Part shown: positions 40,923 through 50,997 of the stretch, one piece after another
Numbering within the stretch: the first letter of the stretch is position 1
Layout of the letters: every line of letters starts with the position of its first letter
DNA from: Nannocystis pusilla
GTDB lineage: Bacteria; Myxococcota_A; Polyangia; Nannocystales; Nannocystaceae
NCBI RefSeq assembly: GCF_026626665.1
Contig: NZ_JAPNKE010000002.1
Span: forward strand, 2,047,204-2,111,203
Length of the DNA: 64,000 bases
Reading direction: 5' to 3'
Program-made: the position numbers and the translations under genes
Notes under the pieces: generated by a model
Told to the model about the DNA's origin: nothing
Databases searched by the model: none
Seen by the model: only the letters and a program-made list of their open reading frames with translations

Positions 40923-41120
40923 CCGCGAGAGAGTGTACGGGCGGGTCTCGACGCAGCCAATGTGGGGTCTGCGTGCGTGGAGGCGGTCAACGTCGCGGGA
41001 CGGGCGCGAACGAGGGCCGGGCGCTTCGGCGCGTTCGCGGCCGCGCGAGCGCTCGGAGCGGTCCATGGCGGGGCGCCGGCGGCGCGTCCGGGCTCGGCTG
41101 GCCTTCGGGGCAGGTGCCGC

Positions 41121-41914
41121 TCACACCGAGTCGAGGTCGACGTCGAGGCAGAAGTGGGCGAACGGAGAGTCGTACCACTCGCGCAGGTTGGTCAGCGGGG
41201 TGTCGCAGAAGTCGCCGGGATCGTCGATGGCGACGAGGCCGTCGCCCGGGGCCATGCCCTCGTGATCGGTGTTGAGGACGAGGGTCGAGGTCGCGCCGCC
41301 GCCGGTGATCCGCAGGCAGAAGTCCTGGATGTCCAAAAGGACAGGCGGGTCGAGGTCGAAGCTGCGGTAGGTCGTGTCGGCCGGGATCGGGCCGAGGTCG
41401 CGGGTGTCGAGCACGGCGAGCACGGGGGCGTGGTTGCCGGGATCGTAGGGGAGGACGTCGAGCTTGGCCGTCGGCTCGCCCTCGGCGAAGCGGATCTGGA
41501 AGCCGAGCCGGGTGAGCTGCAGGGCGGCGCGGCCGGGGCGGTGAAGCACTCGACGGCCTCGACCTTGGCCGAGACCGGATCGCCGCCGCTCATGCAGAAA
41601 GGACCGTCGACGCAGTTGGCCAGCTCGTACGGGCGCAAGGTGACGGGGCCCGGCAGGCCGGTGGTCGTGTCGACGGTGGTGCTGGTGGTGCTGGTGGTCG
41701 AGGGGGCGACGGCGGTCGGATCGACGGTCTCGGCGGTGGAGGCGGGGCCGGTGGTCGGGACGCCGGTGGTGGTGGTGCTGGTGCCGGTGCCGGTGGTGGC
41801 GGCGGTGGTCGAGGCGCTCGCGCCGTCGCTGACGTCGGCGCCGTCGAAGCCGGGGTTCGGGCGCAGGCATCCCCACAGGACGAGGACGGACAGGTGCGCG
41901 ACGCGAGGCCTCAC
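41121..41914 (-). CDS. Thr-rich-linker lipoprotein, one frameshift
   Basis: MRPRVAHLSVLVLWGCLRP is a lipoprotein signal with lipobox LWGC. A long Thr/Ser linker follows (TTGTGTSTTTTGVPTTGP and more, ~35-95). Then comes a Cys-containing domain, ANCVDGPFCMSGGDPVSAKV. One slip at ~41545 leads into the rest: LGFQIRFAEGEPTAKLDVLPYDPGN through DFCLRITGGGATSTLVLN to a C-terminal FCLDVDLDSV. The family is unknown. The TTGVPTTGP linker is shared with the FG-GAP protein at 45077-47535. Confidence 0.7.
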
Positions 41915-41957
41915 GAGGTGACTCTATCGCCTCGCGCGGGCGGAAGCCAGGCGGCGG

Positions 41958-43547
41958 TCAATGGAGGGCGCGGTGCAGTCGGACCTCTTCCATGTCGAGC
42001 TGCTCCTCGGCGGCGCGCAGGACTTCGTGATCGTAGGTGCCGTCGCGGCGGGCCAGCAGCAGCGCCCGCTTCTGCGCGCGGACCAGGTCGAGCATCAGCT
42101 TGTGGTGCTCGGCCCGCAGGTCGGCCTCGACGGGGAGGCCCGTCTGCGCGGCATGGAGGACGGCGGCGTGGTGGGCCCGCACGCGCTGGATCGCGTCGTG
42201 CTGGCGGTGCTCGTCGGGGTAATGCCGATCGAGGTGGGCGAGCGCGGCGGCGGCGAGGTGGGCCGACAGCGCCTGTTCGTCGCGGGCGCGCCTCACTTCG
42301 TCGCCAGGGCCGAAGCGGAGCAGGCGGACGACGAGCGGGAGGCTGATGCCCTGCAGCACGAGGGTGACGAGGATGACGACGAAGGTGATGAAGAGGATGA
42401 GGTGACGGTGCGGAAAGGCGGTGACGCCGTCGGCGAGGGTCAAGGGGACGGCCAGCGCCGAGGCGAGCGAGACGACGCCGCGCATGCCGGCCCAGGCGAT
42501 GACGACGAGGGCCTTCCAGTCGGGATCGGGGGCGTCTACAGGCCGTGAGCGCCGCAGCCGCAGGGCGGCGGCGGCGGCGAACACCCAGGCGAAGCGGACG
42601 ACGATGGTGAGCAGGCTGATGGCGAGGGCGTAGCCGGTGGCGTCGGCGAGGGCCTCGGCGCCGAGGCCCTCGGTGATCCGCGGCAGCTGCAGGCCGATGA
42701 GGATGAAGACGAAGCCGTTGAGGAGGAAGACGAGGGTGCTCCACACGAAGTTGGCCTGGACCCGCGAGGTGGCGGAGAGGAAGTCGTGCGCGCGCGCCGA
42801 CAGGAACAGGCCGCCGGCGACCACCGCGAGGACGCCGGAGCACCCCAGGCCCTCGGCGGCGAGGTACATGAGGTACGGGGTCATGACGGTGAGGCTGGCG
42901 TCGACGCTCGGGGCGCTCGGCAGCAGGCGGTGGAGGCCGTAGACGAGCAGGGCGACGCCGAGGCCGACGCCAACGCCGCCGAGGCTGACGCGGAAGAACT
43001 CGCCGACGACGTCGACGGGGACGAAGCTGCCGGTGACGACGGCGGCCAGGGCGAAGCGGAACACGATCAGCGAGGCGGCGTCGTTGACGAGGCTCTCGCC
43101 CTCGAGGATCCCGACGGCGACCCGCGGGACCCGCATGCCGTGGAGGACGCTGGTGGCGGCGACGGCGTCGGGCGGCGAGATGATGCCGCCGAGCATGAAG
43201 CCGAGAGCGAGCGAGAACTGGGGGATGAGGGCGTGGGCGAACAGGGCGACGGCGCCGGCGGTGCACAGGACGAGGCCGAACGCCTGCAGGGCGATAGGTC
43301 CGCGCAGCCGCACGAACTCCTTCCACGGGGTGAACCACGCGGCCTCGTAGAGCAGCGGCGGCAAGAACACCAGGAACACGAGGTCGGGGTCGAGGCTGAC
43401 GTGGGGGGCGCCGGGCACGAGGCTGAGCGCGAGGCCGCCGAGGACCAGCAGGATCGGGTAGCTGATGCCGAGCCGGCCGCTGAGCACGTGCAGCACGCCG
43501 ATGGCGAACAGCAGCGAGAGGACGAGCAGGAGTTCGTGGTGCAGCAT
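41958..43547 (-). CDS. Na+/H+ antiporter, CPA1 (NhaP-like) family
   Basis: A 529-residue inner-membrane protein with about 12 hydrophobic helices up to residue ~400. FLPPLLYEAAW (helix 3) and ISPPDAVAATS, then EGESLVNDAASLIVF, carry the conserved acidic ND/DA exchange residues. WAGMRGVVSLASALAVPL is the family's arginine helix. The C-terminal ~125 residues form a cytosolic helical tail (LAHLDRHYPDEHRQHDAIQRV). The reading frame is intact. It exchanges cytoplasmic sodium or potassium for protons for pH and salt homeostasis. Confidence 0.93.
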   Translation of the reverse strand: MLHHELLLVLSLLFAIGVLHVLSGRLGISYPILLVLGGLALSLVPGAPHVSLDPDLVFLVFLPPLLYEAAWFTPWKEFVRLRGPIALQAFGLVLCTAGAVALFAHALIPQFSLALGFMLGGIISPPDAVAATSVLHGMRVPRVAVGILEGESLVNDAASLIVFRFALAAVVTGSFVPVDVVGEFFRVSLGGVGVGLGVALLVYGLHRLLPSAPSVDASLTVMTPYLMYLAAEGLGCSGVLAVVAGGLFLSARAHDFLSATSRVQANFVWSTLVFLLNGFVFILIGLQLPRITEGLGAEALADATGYALAISLLTIVVRFAWVFAAAAALRLRRSRPVDAPDPDWKALVVIAWAGMRGVVSLASALAVPLTLADGVTAFPHRHLILFITFVVILVTLVLQGISLPLVVRLLRFGPGDEVRRARDEQALSAHLAAAALAHLDRHYPDEHRQHDAIQRVRAHHAAVLHAAQTGLPVEADLRAEHHKLMLDLVRAQKRALLLARRDGTYDHEVLRAAEEQLDMEEVRLHRALH

Positions 43548-43590
43548 CGGCGCGCCCCGAAGCTAACGCGGGCCGGCGAGGCGGTCCACG

Positions 43591-44387
43591 TCAGTCGTCG
43601 CGGTCGCGGGGCGAAGCTGGCCCGGGGGACAGGTCGACGACGGTGGCGCCCCATCCGCCGCCGCGGTGGCCGCCGAGGCGGTAGCCGACGACGCGCGGGT
43701 GACGATCGAGGATGGCGTGCACGGTCCGCCGCAGGGCGCCGATGCCCTTGCCGTGGACGATCCGGACCTCGAGGATGCCGCGCGCGAGGCAGACGTCGAG
43801 GTACTCGAGGACCAGGCGCTTTACGTCCCTGGGGCTGAAGTTGTGGAGGTCGAGCTCGCCGTCGACCGGGAGCCGGCGGCGCCGCCCTCGTCGGGGAGGG
43901 CGCCGAAGAAGCCGGCGCGGCCGGCCCACGGGGCCCACGGCAAGGGCGGCGCGGCGCTCGGGCGGTAGGCGGCGGGCCGCGGGAGGGCGCAGTGATGGAC
44001 GCTGACGGCGGCGCGGGCGAACGGGTTCCACGGGCGGAGGCCCTGGACGGGGCCGGGCTGCCAGCGCTCGCCGAGGCGGAGCTCGAGGGTGAAGCGGCCG
44101 GCGCGACCGGGCCAGCGCTCCGCGACGATCCTCAGGTCGCCGAACAGGGCGGCGCCGATCAGGTCGAGGGCGAGGGCGGCGTGGTCGCAGCCGTCGTCGT
44201 CGTCGGTCAGATCGGCAGAGTATGTCCAGCCGGACAGGTCGACGGTGAGGCGGGCGCCGCGGAGCCGGACCTCGAGGTCGAGGGTGCCGGCGCCGAGGCG
44301 GGCGCCGTCGTCGGTGCGCGCGGCCTCGCGGTCGCAAGCGGCGAGGAGAGCGTCGAGTTCGTGGCCGAAGGCCTCGCCGGGAGCCAT
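43591..44387 (-). CDS. Smr-domain protein, one frameshift
   Basis: The N-terminal ~190 residues are an unrecognised domain ([52 protein letters not shown]). A missing base at about 43872 moves the frame into a clear Smr domain: [41 protein letters not shown] and [11 protein letters not shown]. Smr domains nick or bind branched DNA or cleave stalled mRNA; the ELDLHN and HGKG motifs are intact. The total is ~265 residues. The combination with this N-terminal domain is unfamiliar to me. Confidence 0.75.
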
Positions 44388-44458
44388 GACCCGCCCAGTG
44401 TAGGGGCGGTCGGCGGCGAAGGGCCAGGCGCGGCGGCGCGGGCGTGCTAGAAGCGGGC

Positions 44459-44914
44459 ATGAAGATCGACATCGACAAGGCGCCGACGTGGGTCGGCAGC
44501 GGCTATCCGGCGCCGTTCGACGCGCCGTGCCTGGACCGCAAGCGGGTCCGGCTGGGCGCGGCGGCGGGGCTGTCGCAGTTCGGCGTCAACCTGCTGCACC
44601 TGCAGCCGGGCACGTGGTCGAGCCAGCGCCACTGGCACTCGCGCGAGGACGAGTTCGTCTACGTGCTGGCCGGCGAGGTGGTGCTGGTGACGAACGCGGG
44701 CGAGACGGTGCTGCGCGCGGGCGACTGCGCGGGCTTCCCCCATGGTGTGGCCGACGGGCACCAGCTGCAGAACCGCGGGACGGAGGTGGCGGTGGTGCTC
44801 GAGGTCGGGACCGACGACAAGCAGGACGTGGCGGAGTACCCGGACGTCGACCTGCGCGCGACGCCGGACGGGTACGTGCACCGCGACGGGACGCCGTACC
44901 CGCCGCGCAAGTGA
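44459..44914 (+). CDS. cupin-domain protein
   Basis: A single-domain cupin of 151 residues. The first metal-binding motif is [21 protein letters not shown] (G-x5-HxH-x3,4-E-x6-G layout), and the second is [19 protein letters not shown]. Its His/Glu set is complete, so a divalent metal is likely bound. The ATG at 44459 gives [11 protein letters not shown]. The start [13 protein letters not shown] and the [12 protein letters not shown] end match stand-alone cupins annotated near sugar or auxin-like metabolism, but the substrate is unknown. Two large hairpins follow the stop. Confidence 0.85.
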   Translation: MKIDIDKAPTWVGSGYPAPFDAPCLDRKRVRLGAAAGLSQFGVNLLHLQPGTWSSQRHWHSREDEFVYVLAGEVVLVTNAGETVLRAGDCAGFPHGVADGHQLQNRGTEVAVVLEVGTDDKQDVAEYPDVDLRATPDGYVHRDGTPYPPRK

Positions 44915-44999
44915 GCCGCCGCTCCGGCGGGGCCGCGCTGCCGCGTGCCGAGGGGGCGGGCGCGGGCCGGCCGGCGTCGGCGGTCTGAGCGGTGCTTCG

Positions 45000-45066
45000 G
45001 GACATGGCCGCGGGGCCATGTCCTTAGAGGCATGCGCGATGGGGCATGTCTTCGAGGACATGCCCC
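45000..45066. repeat. two perfect 10-bp hairpins between convergent genes
   Basis: GGACATGGCC, loop GCGG, GGCCATGTCC (45000-45023) and GGGGCATGTC, loop TTCGAG, GACATGCCCC (45041-45066) lie between the cupin gene and the FG-GAP gene, which converge here. Both stems are perfect and contain the family's CATGTCC core. They are likely transcript-end structures for both strands. No poly-U tail follows either. Confidence 0.9.
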
Positions 45067-45076
45067 GGGGGACCGG

Positions 45077-47535
45077 TCAGCCCGGCGCGGGGCAGGCGGC
45101 CGAGGTGGTGAGGTCGGTGTTGTTGGCCTCGTTGCACTCGGCGACGTCGCCGTTGCCCTGGCTGGCGTGGTCGACCTCGACGAAGTAGTCGGCGGGCATG
45201 TCGACGGGCGGGGCCTGGATCAGCAGCTTGACCTTCTCCGAGCCGCCGGGGAGGAGGGCGGTGGCGGTGACGGTGCTCAGCAGCAGGGTGCCGGTGGCGT
45301 CCTGGCCCTGGTAGAAGTCGACCGCGACGCCGGCCGGCACGCCGAGGGCACCCTCGTTGCGGACGGTGGCGATGAGCTCGAGCTGATCGGCGCAGAAGCC
45401 GAGGCCGATCGAGAGCTCGACGGTGAGGTCGGGGGCGTTGAACACGCCCTCGCCCTGGACGTTCTGCCGGTAGTTGTTGAGGCCCGGCGTGGTCCAGTTG
45501 TCGGCCTCCTTGGCCGGGACGTTGCCGGCCGAGGTGGTGCCGGTGACGTGGTAGGTGTGCTGCGTCCACACGCGCCGGGTCGGCACCCAGCCGTCGCCGG
45601 CGTCGCCGTAGAGGTAGACGCCGCGGCGCTGCTGGTAGCCCGGGGCGTTGCAGCCGCCGCCGTTGGTGGCGACCATGAGGATCTCCGAGTTGCCGTCGGC
45701 GTCGGCGTCGACCACCAGCGGGTACTCGTGGACGGTGGCGCTCGAGTTCTCGATCTGCAGCAGGACCGAGCCGTCCTTGCCGGAGTAGACGCGGGCGTAG
45801 CACTCGTCGTTGTAGGTGACCTCGGCCGCGCCGTCGCCCTGGAAGTCGAACACGGACGAGCCGGTGGCGTTCGACGACTGATCCTGGGTGGTGGCCGACC
45901 AGCGACGGTAGATGGCGCCGGCGGCCGGCATCGGGTCGCCGTTGGGCTTGACGATCTCCTCGCCGTCGCGGTTGAGGTCGTACACGGTGTAGCGTGAGGC
46001 GCCGGCGACCGCGAGCTCGGGCCGGCCGTCGCCGTCGAAGTCGGCGACCGTGGGCGGGCCGCCGAGGCCGCCGCCGGGGACCGCCGCCGGCTGGGTGCGC
46101 ATGCCGTCGTTGCCCTCACAGGCGACGCCGGTCGGATCGATGCCGCACCACAGCTCGCCGGTGAGGCCGTCGAGCACGCGCACGTTGCCGCTGGCGGCCA
46201 GGACGACCTCGGGGGTGCCGTTCTGGTCGAGGTCGGCGATCGCCGGCCAGCCGTCGGTGCCGTTGTTGTTGTTCCACAGCTCGGTGACGGCGACGGTCGG
46301 CGGGTCACCGGCGGTCCAGTTCACCGACCAGGCCTGCTTGCCGCTGACGATCTCGGGGTAACCGTCGCCGGTCAGGTCGGCGACGGCCGAGATACCGCCG
46401 AGGTAGCCGGCCGGCGAGCCGACGATGCCGCCGTTGTTGTTCAGGTTCCACACGACGAGGCCGTCGTGGTCGATCAGCATGGCGCCGACGACGATCTCGG
46501 CCTGGTCGTCCTCGTCGAAGTTGGCGAGGGTGATGCCGCCGTTGTCGAAGCGGGTGGTCGGCGAGATCTGGTTCGGGTTGGTGGCGTGCGAGGTCCACAG
46601 CCAGTTGCCCATGCCGTCGACGGCGTGGATCGGCTCTTGCCGCCGCTGACGCGGCCGGGATAGACGATGTCGGGCAGGCCGTCGCCGCTGACGTCGCCGA
46701 CGGCGACGGTGGTGCGGCCCTGCGAGCCGAACTTGTTGTTGTTCGGGTCGTGGTCGATGCGGAACTTCTCGAGGCCGGTGGCGCCGTCGAGGACGATGAT
46801 CACGCCGACCTGGTAGTCGTCGGAGTCCTTGTAGCGGGTGGTGTTGATGACGACCTCGGGCACGCCGTCGCCGTCGAGGTCGGCGACCGCGGGGCTCGAG
46901 AACACCTCTTCTTCGGTCCACGACCACTCGGGAACGGCGCTCAGGGTGTCGAACTCGGGCACGATCTCGCAGGTCAGCGGATCGGGCTGCGGCAGGCACT
47001 GGCCCAGGGTCTGCTCGCAGTACTCGCCAGGCTGGCAGTCGTAGGAGTCCTGGCACGGGGCGCCCGGAGTGACGCACTCGGCGCCCGAGCAGACCTGGCC
47101 GGCGGCGCAGCAGTCGAGGCTGGGGCCGCAGTAGACGCCGCTGTCACATGTCGGCAGGCAGTTGTCGAGGAGGCACTCGTTGCCGGCGGGGCAGCAGGTG
47201 GCCGGCTGACCGCACAGGGTGCCGCCCTCGCACAGGTCGTCGCCGGTGGTGCTGGTGCCGGTGATGGCGTCGGTGGTGCTGCTGGTGGCGTCGGTGGTGA
47301 CGGCGGTGGTGCCCGTCATGGTCTCGCCCGCGGTCATGCCGCCCGAGGTCGGACCGGTGGTCGGCACGCCGGTGGTGGTCGGGTCCGTGGTGGCGGTGCC
47401 TTCGGTGGTGACGCCGGTGGTCGAGGCGGTGCTGCCCTCGCTGGCAGTGACCGTGCCGCCGCTGTCGCCGCAGCCGACCGCGCCGACGAACCACATCAAT
47501 AAACCCGTACTCCGACCCAACCTCGTTCGCTGCAT
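45077..47535 (-). CDS. large FG-GAP/CARDB surface lipoprotein, one frameshift
   Basis: It encodes ~820 residues. The start MQRTRLGRSTGLLMWFVGAV ends in a lipobox (GAVGC). A long Thr linker with TTGVPTTGP follows, then a Cys-rich module (CCPAGNECLLDNCLPTC, YCGPSLDCCAAGQVC). Many FG-GAP/VCBS units follow, such as VADLDGDGVPEVVIN, VGDVSGDGLPDIVYPG, VADLTGDGYPEIVSG, IADLDQNGTPEVVLAA and VADFDGDGRPELAVAG. The C-terminal ~130 residues resemble a CARDB adhesion module (APDLTVELSIGLGFC...LIATVRNEG). A missing G near 46636 shifts the frame once. It is a calcium-binding propeller displayed at the surface. Confidence 0.87.
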
Positions 47536-47806
47536 CGCCGGCGAAGATCATCACAGGACCCTGGGCCGATCAACCGGCGGACCCCCGGGCTGTTTCTGCG
47601 CTTGTCCGCGAGCGACGACGGTCCTCGGGCCGCAACCGAGGCGCGACGAACGCGGGCCGCGACGTCGGTGCTTCGTGAACGGGAAGAGGCTCGCCGTTTA
47701 CCGTCGGTTGACGCGCGGGCGAGAAGCGAGGCCGGGCCCGGTCCGTCGACGCGTCACGCTCGACGAACCGCGCGCGGACGCCGGTCGTCGCCAACCGCAG
47801 GTACCG

Positions 47807-48289
47807 ATGTCACACCCGATCTTTCGTACACTCATGGGCACGCTCGTGTGCGGCGCCCTGGCTTGCGCCTCGTCGCCCGAGCGCCTCCGCGGCCTCGACC
47901 GGCGCTTCTACCAGAACCTCGACGGCGAGAAGGACCGCGCCGAGTACCTGAAGGTGCCGAAGGCGCAGCGCCAGGCCTTCCTCCAAAAGAAGGGTCTTTG
48001 GGACAGGTGGCAGGCGCTCCCCGAGGCCGAGCGCGCGGCGGCCAAACGCGGCGAGCTCAAGGCCGGCTCGCAGGAGTTCGCGGCGTTCATGGCGTGGGGC
48101 CCGCCCGCGGACACGCAGCGCCGGACCGCCGGCGAGCGCGAGGTGGCGTTCCACACCTTCATCCGCTGCACGAGCGGGCCGAAGACCGGCCGCTACGTGC
48201 AGGCCACGAGCACCTGCGACGGGACGTTCAACGAATTCGAGGTCGCGGTCGAGGGCGGAATCGTGACGGAGATCAAGCTGCTGCATTGA
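47807..48289 (+). CDS. small lipoprotein, family unknown
   Basis: A 160-residue protein. MSHPIFRTLMGTLVCGALACASS has a lipobox (LACA/GALAC). The mature part is helical and basic at first (LRGLDRRFYQNLDGEKDRAEYLKVP, QRQAFLQKKGLWDRW). It ends in a small beta unit: VAFHTFIRCTSGPKTGRYVQ, CDGTFNEFEVAVEGGIVTEI. I do not recognise the family. AAAAGAAGGGTCTTTGGGACAGG within the gene resembles the hairpin family. Confidence 0.65.
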   Translation: MSHPIFRTLMGTLVCGALACASSPERLRGLDRRFYQNLDGEKDRAEYLKVPKAQRQAFLQKKGLWDRWQALPEAERAAAKRGELKAGSQEFAAFMAWGPPADTQRRTAGEREVAFHTFIRCTSGPKTGRYVQATSTCDGTFNEFEVAVEGGIVTEIKLLH

Positions 48290-48473
48290 GGGGCGCGCCA
48301 AACCTCGCGCGCGGCCGGCGGCGCCCGATTCCCGAACGCGGCGACGCGCGACGGACGGGCGGCGCGCGAGTGCGCGGGGTGCATGATTCGGTGAGATCGA
48401 GAGGCCGGGGCGGCCGCGGCGATCGACGATATGCGCAAGTGACAGCGGGCCCGCGCGCAGCCAGCCTCGCGCC

Positions 48474-48779
48474 ATGAGCACTGCCAACGATCACGTCCAC
48501 GTCGTCGCCACCCTCCAGGCCCACCCCGACCACGTCGCCGAGCTGGCGGCGCTGCTCGGCGAGCTGGCGCGCACCAGCCGCGCGCAGCCCGGCAACCTCC
48601 GCTTCGATGTCCACCAGCAATCGTCGAACCCGCACCAGCTCATCACCATCGAGCACTGGGACGGGCTGGCGTCGGTCGACGCGCACATGACGAGCCCGCA
48701 CGTCGGGGCGGTCCTGGGCAAGCTGGCGCCGCTGCTGGCGGTGCCGCCGCAGATCGTGCGCTACAGCCAGATCGTGTGA
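48474..48779 (+). CDS. antibiotic biosynthesis monooxygenase (ABM) domain protein
   Basis: A 101-residue single ABM domain: HVHVVATLQAHPDHVAELAAL, then SRAQPGNLRFDVHQQSSNPH, ITIEHWDGLASVDAHMTSPH and PPQIVRYSQI. Members are dimeric ferredoxin-like proteins; some are cofactor-free quinol monooxygenases and many are uncharacterised. The ATG at 48474 begins MSTANDHVHV. Its stop is only 8 bases from the end of the regulator gene that converges on it. Confidence 0.85.
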   Translation: MSTANDHVHVVATLQAHPDHVAELAALLGELARTSRAQPGNLRFDVHQQSSNPHQLITIEHWDGLASVDAHMTSPHVGAVLGKLAPLLAVPPQIVRYSQIV

Positions 48780-48787
48780 GGCGCGGC

Positions 48788-50383
48788 TCAGCCGTCGGTC
48801 TTGCGGAAGCGATAGGCGAGCTGCGGCCGGGTGAGGCCGAGGAGGCGCGCGGCCGCGGCGAGGTTGCCCCCGGCGCGCTCGACCGCGCCGCGGATCAGGG
48901 CCTGCTCGAGCGCCTCGATGCCGGCGCGCCGATCGAGCAGGGCGTCGATGAGATCGTCGACGCCCGGAGCGGCGGGATCGAGGGCGGGGCGGATCGGCTG
49001 CAGGACGCCGGCGGGCGCGAGCTCGAGGCGCGCCGCCGGAGCCTCGTCGCCGCCGAAGAGGTGGCCGCGATCGATCGGCTCGTCGTCGCCGACGAGCACC
49101 GCGGCGCGGGCGACCCGACCCCACAGCTCGCGCACGTTGCCGGGGTAGTCGTGGTCGAGGAGGGCGTTGTTGGCCGCCTCGGTGACGCCGCCCAGGCGCC
49201 GCCCGAGCGCGTGCGCCTGCTGGTCGAGGAAGCGGCCGAGGAGCAGCGGGATGTCCTCCCGCCGCTCGCGCAGCGGCGGCAGCCAGATCGGGAAGGCGCC
49301 GAGGCGCTGGACCAACTCGTCGCGCACGAGGCCGCCGCGCCGCAGGTCGACCCGCGTGCTCGCCAGCCAGCGCAGGTCGTGATCGCCGGTGTCGAGGGCG
49401 TGGAGCAGGCTGTCCTGAAGGTCAGGTGCGAGGCGGTCGAGGTCGGCGACGAGGAGGCTGCCGCCGCGGGCCCGCGCGAGCGCGTCGGCGAGGGCCGGGC
49501 GGTCGAGGGCGCCGGCGCGGACGACCACGAAGGGGCCGGCGGCGCGGCGGCTGCGGTCGTGCACGGCGCGGGCGAGGTGGCGCTTGCCGACGCCGGGCTC
49601 GCCCTCGAGGAGGACCGGGAGCTCGGCGCCGGCGACCCGCTCGACCAGGGCCCAGGCGGCGCGCAGCCCGGTGGCGCAGCCGATGACGGGGCCCTCGGCG
49701 CGCGCGGCCGGGGCGGCGGCTCCGCTCGCGCTCGGGGTCGTGAGCGGCCCCGTGGCCAAAAACTCGAACCCGGGCGGGGGCGGGCCGTCGCCGAGCGGGC
49801 GGCCGACGATCCGGCAGTGACGCGCCCCGCAGGCGCGACAGGCGACCTCGCGGTAGACGATCGGCCGACCCATGAAGACGGTGGTGAAGCCGCTGGCGTA
49901 GCCGAGCAGGGTCCAGCACACCGGCTCGGCCGCGCGGCCCTCGCTGCCGAGGTGGGCCTCGACCTCGGCGGAGCTGCGCCAGGCGAACTCGCCGCGGTAG
50001 TGGCCGCGCTCGATGTCGAATTGCACCTCGAGCGGGCGCACCGCGACCATGCCCTCGAGGGCGTGCAGCTGCGGGCCGGCGGCGAACAGGTCGTAGTAGC
50101 TGGCGGTGCCGCGGACCCGGCGGGCGTGCTCGCCGTCGCGTTGGCCGGACACGTAGCCCATGCGCGTGAACACGGCCCGCGCCCGGGCGACGCCGAGCGC
50201 CGCGATGAGCTCGCGCCGCAGCGCCGCGAGGGCGCTGACGTGGACCAGGACCATGCGCTCGTCGCCGAGGGTGATCCGGCCGTCGCGCGGCGAGAAGCGC
50301 AGGTGCTTGAGCAGGTCGGCGCTGTCGGGCAGCCGCAGCGCGTCGTCGTCGCCGGCCGCGACGAAGGGGTTCTCCTCGCTCAC
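48788..50383 (-). CDS. NtrC-like regulator with XylR-N and V4R domains, GAFTGA loop missing
   Basis: The 531 residues begin with the XylR/DmpR N-terminal sensor: PDSADLLKHLRFSPRDGRITL, YVSGQRDGEHARRVRG. A V4R domain follows with CRACGARHC. The AAA+ module has Walker A GEPGVGKRHLA. Walker B reads GGSLLVADLDRL instead of GGTLFLDE, and no GAFTGA loop is seen between them. R-finger and sensor elements remain (WLPPLRERREDIPLLL; DYPGNVREL). A Fis-type helix-turn-helix ends it (GNLAAAARLLGLTRPQLAYR). Without GAFTGA it should not activate sigma-54, so it may work through sigma-70 or as a repressor. The ligand is probably a small aromatic or lipid-like compound. Confidence 0.85.
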   Translation of the reverse strand: MSEENPFVAAGDDDALRLPDSADLLKHLRFSPRDGRITLGDERMVLVHVSALAALRRELIAALGVARARAVFTRMGYVSGQRDGEHARRVRGTASYYDLFAAGPQLHALEGMVAVRPLEVQFDIERGHYRGEFAWRSSAEVEAHLGSEGRAAEPVCWTLLGYASGFTTVFMGRPIVYREVACRACGARHCRIVGRPLGDGPPPPGFEFLATGPLTTPSASGAAAPAARAEGPVIGCATGLRAAWALVERVAGAELPVLLEGEPGVGKRHLARAVHDRSRRAAGPFVVVRAGALDRPALADALARARGGSLLVADLDRLAPDLQDSLLHALDTGDHDLRWLASTRVDLRRGGLVRDELVQRLGAFPIWLPPLRERREDIPLLLGRFLDQQAHALGRRLGGVTEAANNALLDHDYPGNVRELWGRVARAAVLVGDDEPIDRGHLFGGDEAPAARLELAPAGVLQPIRPALDPAAPGVDDLIDALLDRRAGIEALEQALIRGAVERAGGNLAAAARLLGLTRPQLAYRFRKTDG

Positions 50384-50529
50384 GTCCGAGGAAGGTAGGC
50401 CCGGGCGAATGCGGCGATCAAGCCCGACGTTCGCGCGTACGCTGCCGGGGGGCGAAATTGCCCGGGCGCGCGGACGAGGACTCTCCCGGGCGTTGCGGTC
50501 GACGGCGCTGCGGTAGACTCGCCGCGCAC

Positions 50530-50997
50530 ATGCATCCCAACGCCGAGACCATCCAGCGCTTTTACACCTGCTTCGCCGCCCGTGACGCGGCCGGGATGGC
50601 GGCCTGCTACGCCGACGACGTGGAGTTCAGCGACCACGCGTTCCCGGGCCTGCGCGGGCGCGAGGCCGGCGAGATGTGGCGGATGCTGTGCGAGCGCGGC
50701 AAGGACCTGAAGATCGAGTTCCGCGACGTCACGGCCGACGACCGGCGCGGCTCGGCCCACTGGGAGGCGTGGTACACGTTCAGCACCGGGCGGAAGGTCC
50801 ACAACGTGGTCGAGGCGCGGTTCGAATTCCGCGACGGCAAGATCGTGCGCCACGACGACGACTTCCCGCTGTGGGCGTGGGCGCGGCAGGCGGTGGGCCT
50901 GCCGGGGCTCGTGCTCGGGTGGACCGGCTTCTTCGAACGCTCGCTGCAACGCCAGGCGCGGCGCCAGCTCGCGGCGTACATGGCCGGCCGCTCGTGA
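50530..50997 (+). CDS. SnoaL/NTF2-like protein
   Basis: A 155-residue protein opening NAETIQRFYTCFAARDAAGM and ACYADDVEFSDHAFPGLRG, the standard NTF2-like helix and first strands. It ends with VVEARFEFRDGKIVRHDDDF, which closes the cone. The last ~30 residues (FERSLQRQARRQLAAYM) are a helical tail. Such proteins are small enzymes, immunity proteins or ligand binders; no function can be given here. The ATG at 50530 is the only sensible start. Confidence 0.85.
   Translation: MHPNAETIQRFYTCFAARDAAGMAACYADDVEFSDHAFPGLRGREAGEMWRMLCERGKDLKIEFRDVTADDRRGSAHWEAWYTFSTGRKVHNVVEARFEFRDGKIVRHDDDFPLWAWARQAVGLPGLVLGWTGFFERSLQRQARRQLAAYMAGRS

Noticed and set aside
45000..45066. Classical rho-independent terminators
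   Set aside because: Stems are good but no run of U follows on either strand, so I list them as hairpin repeats only.
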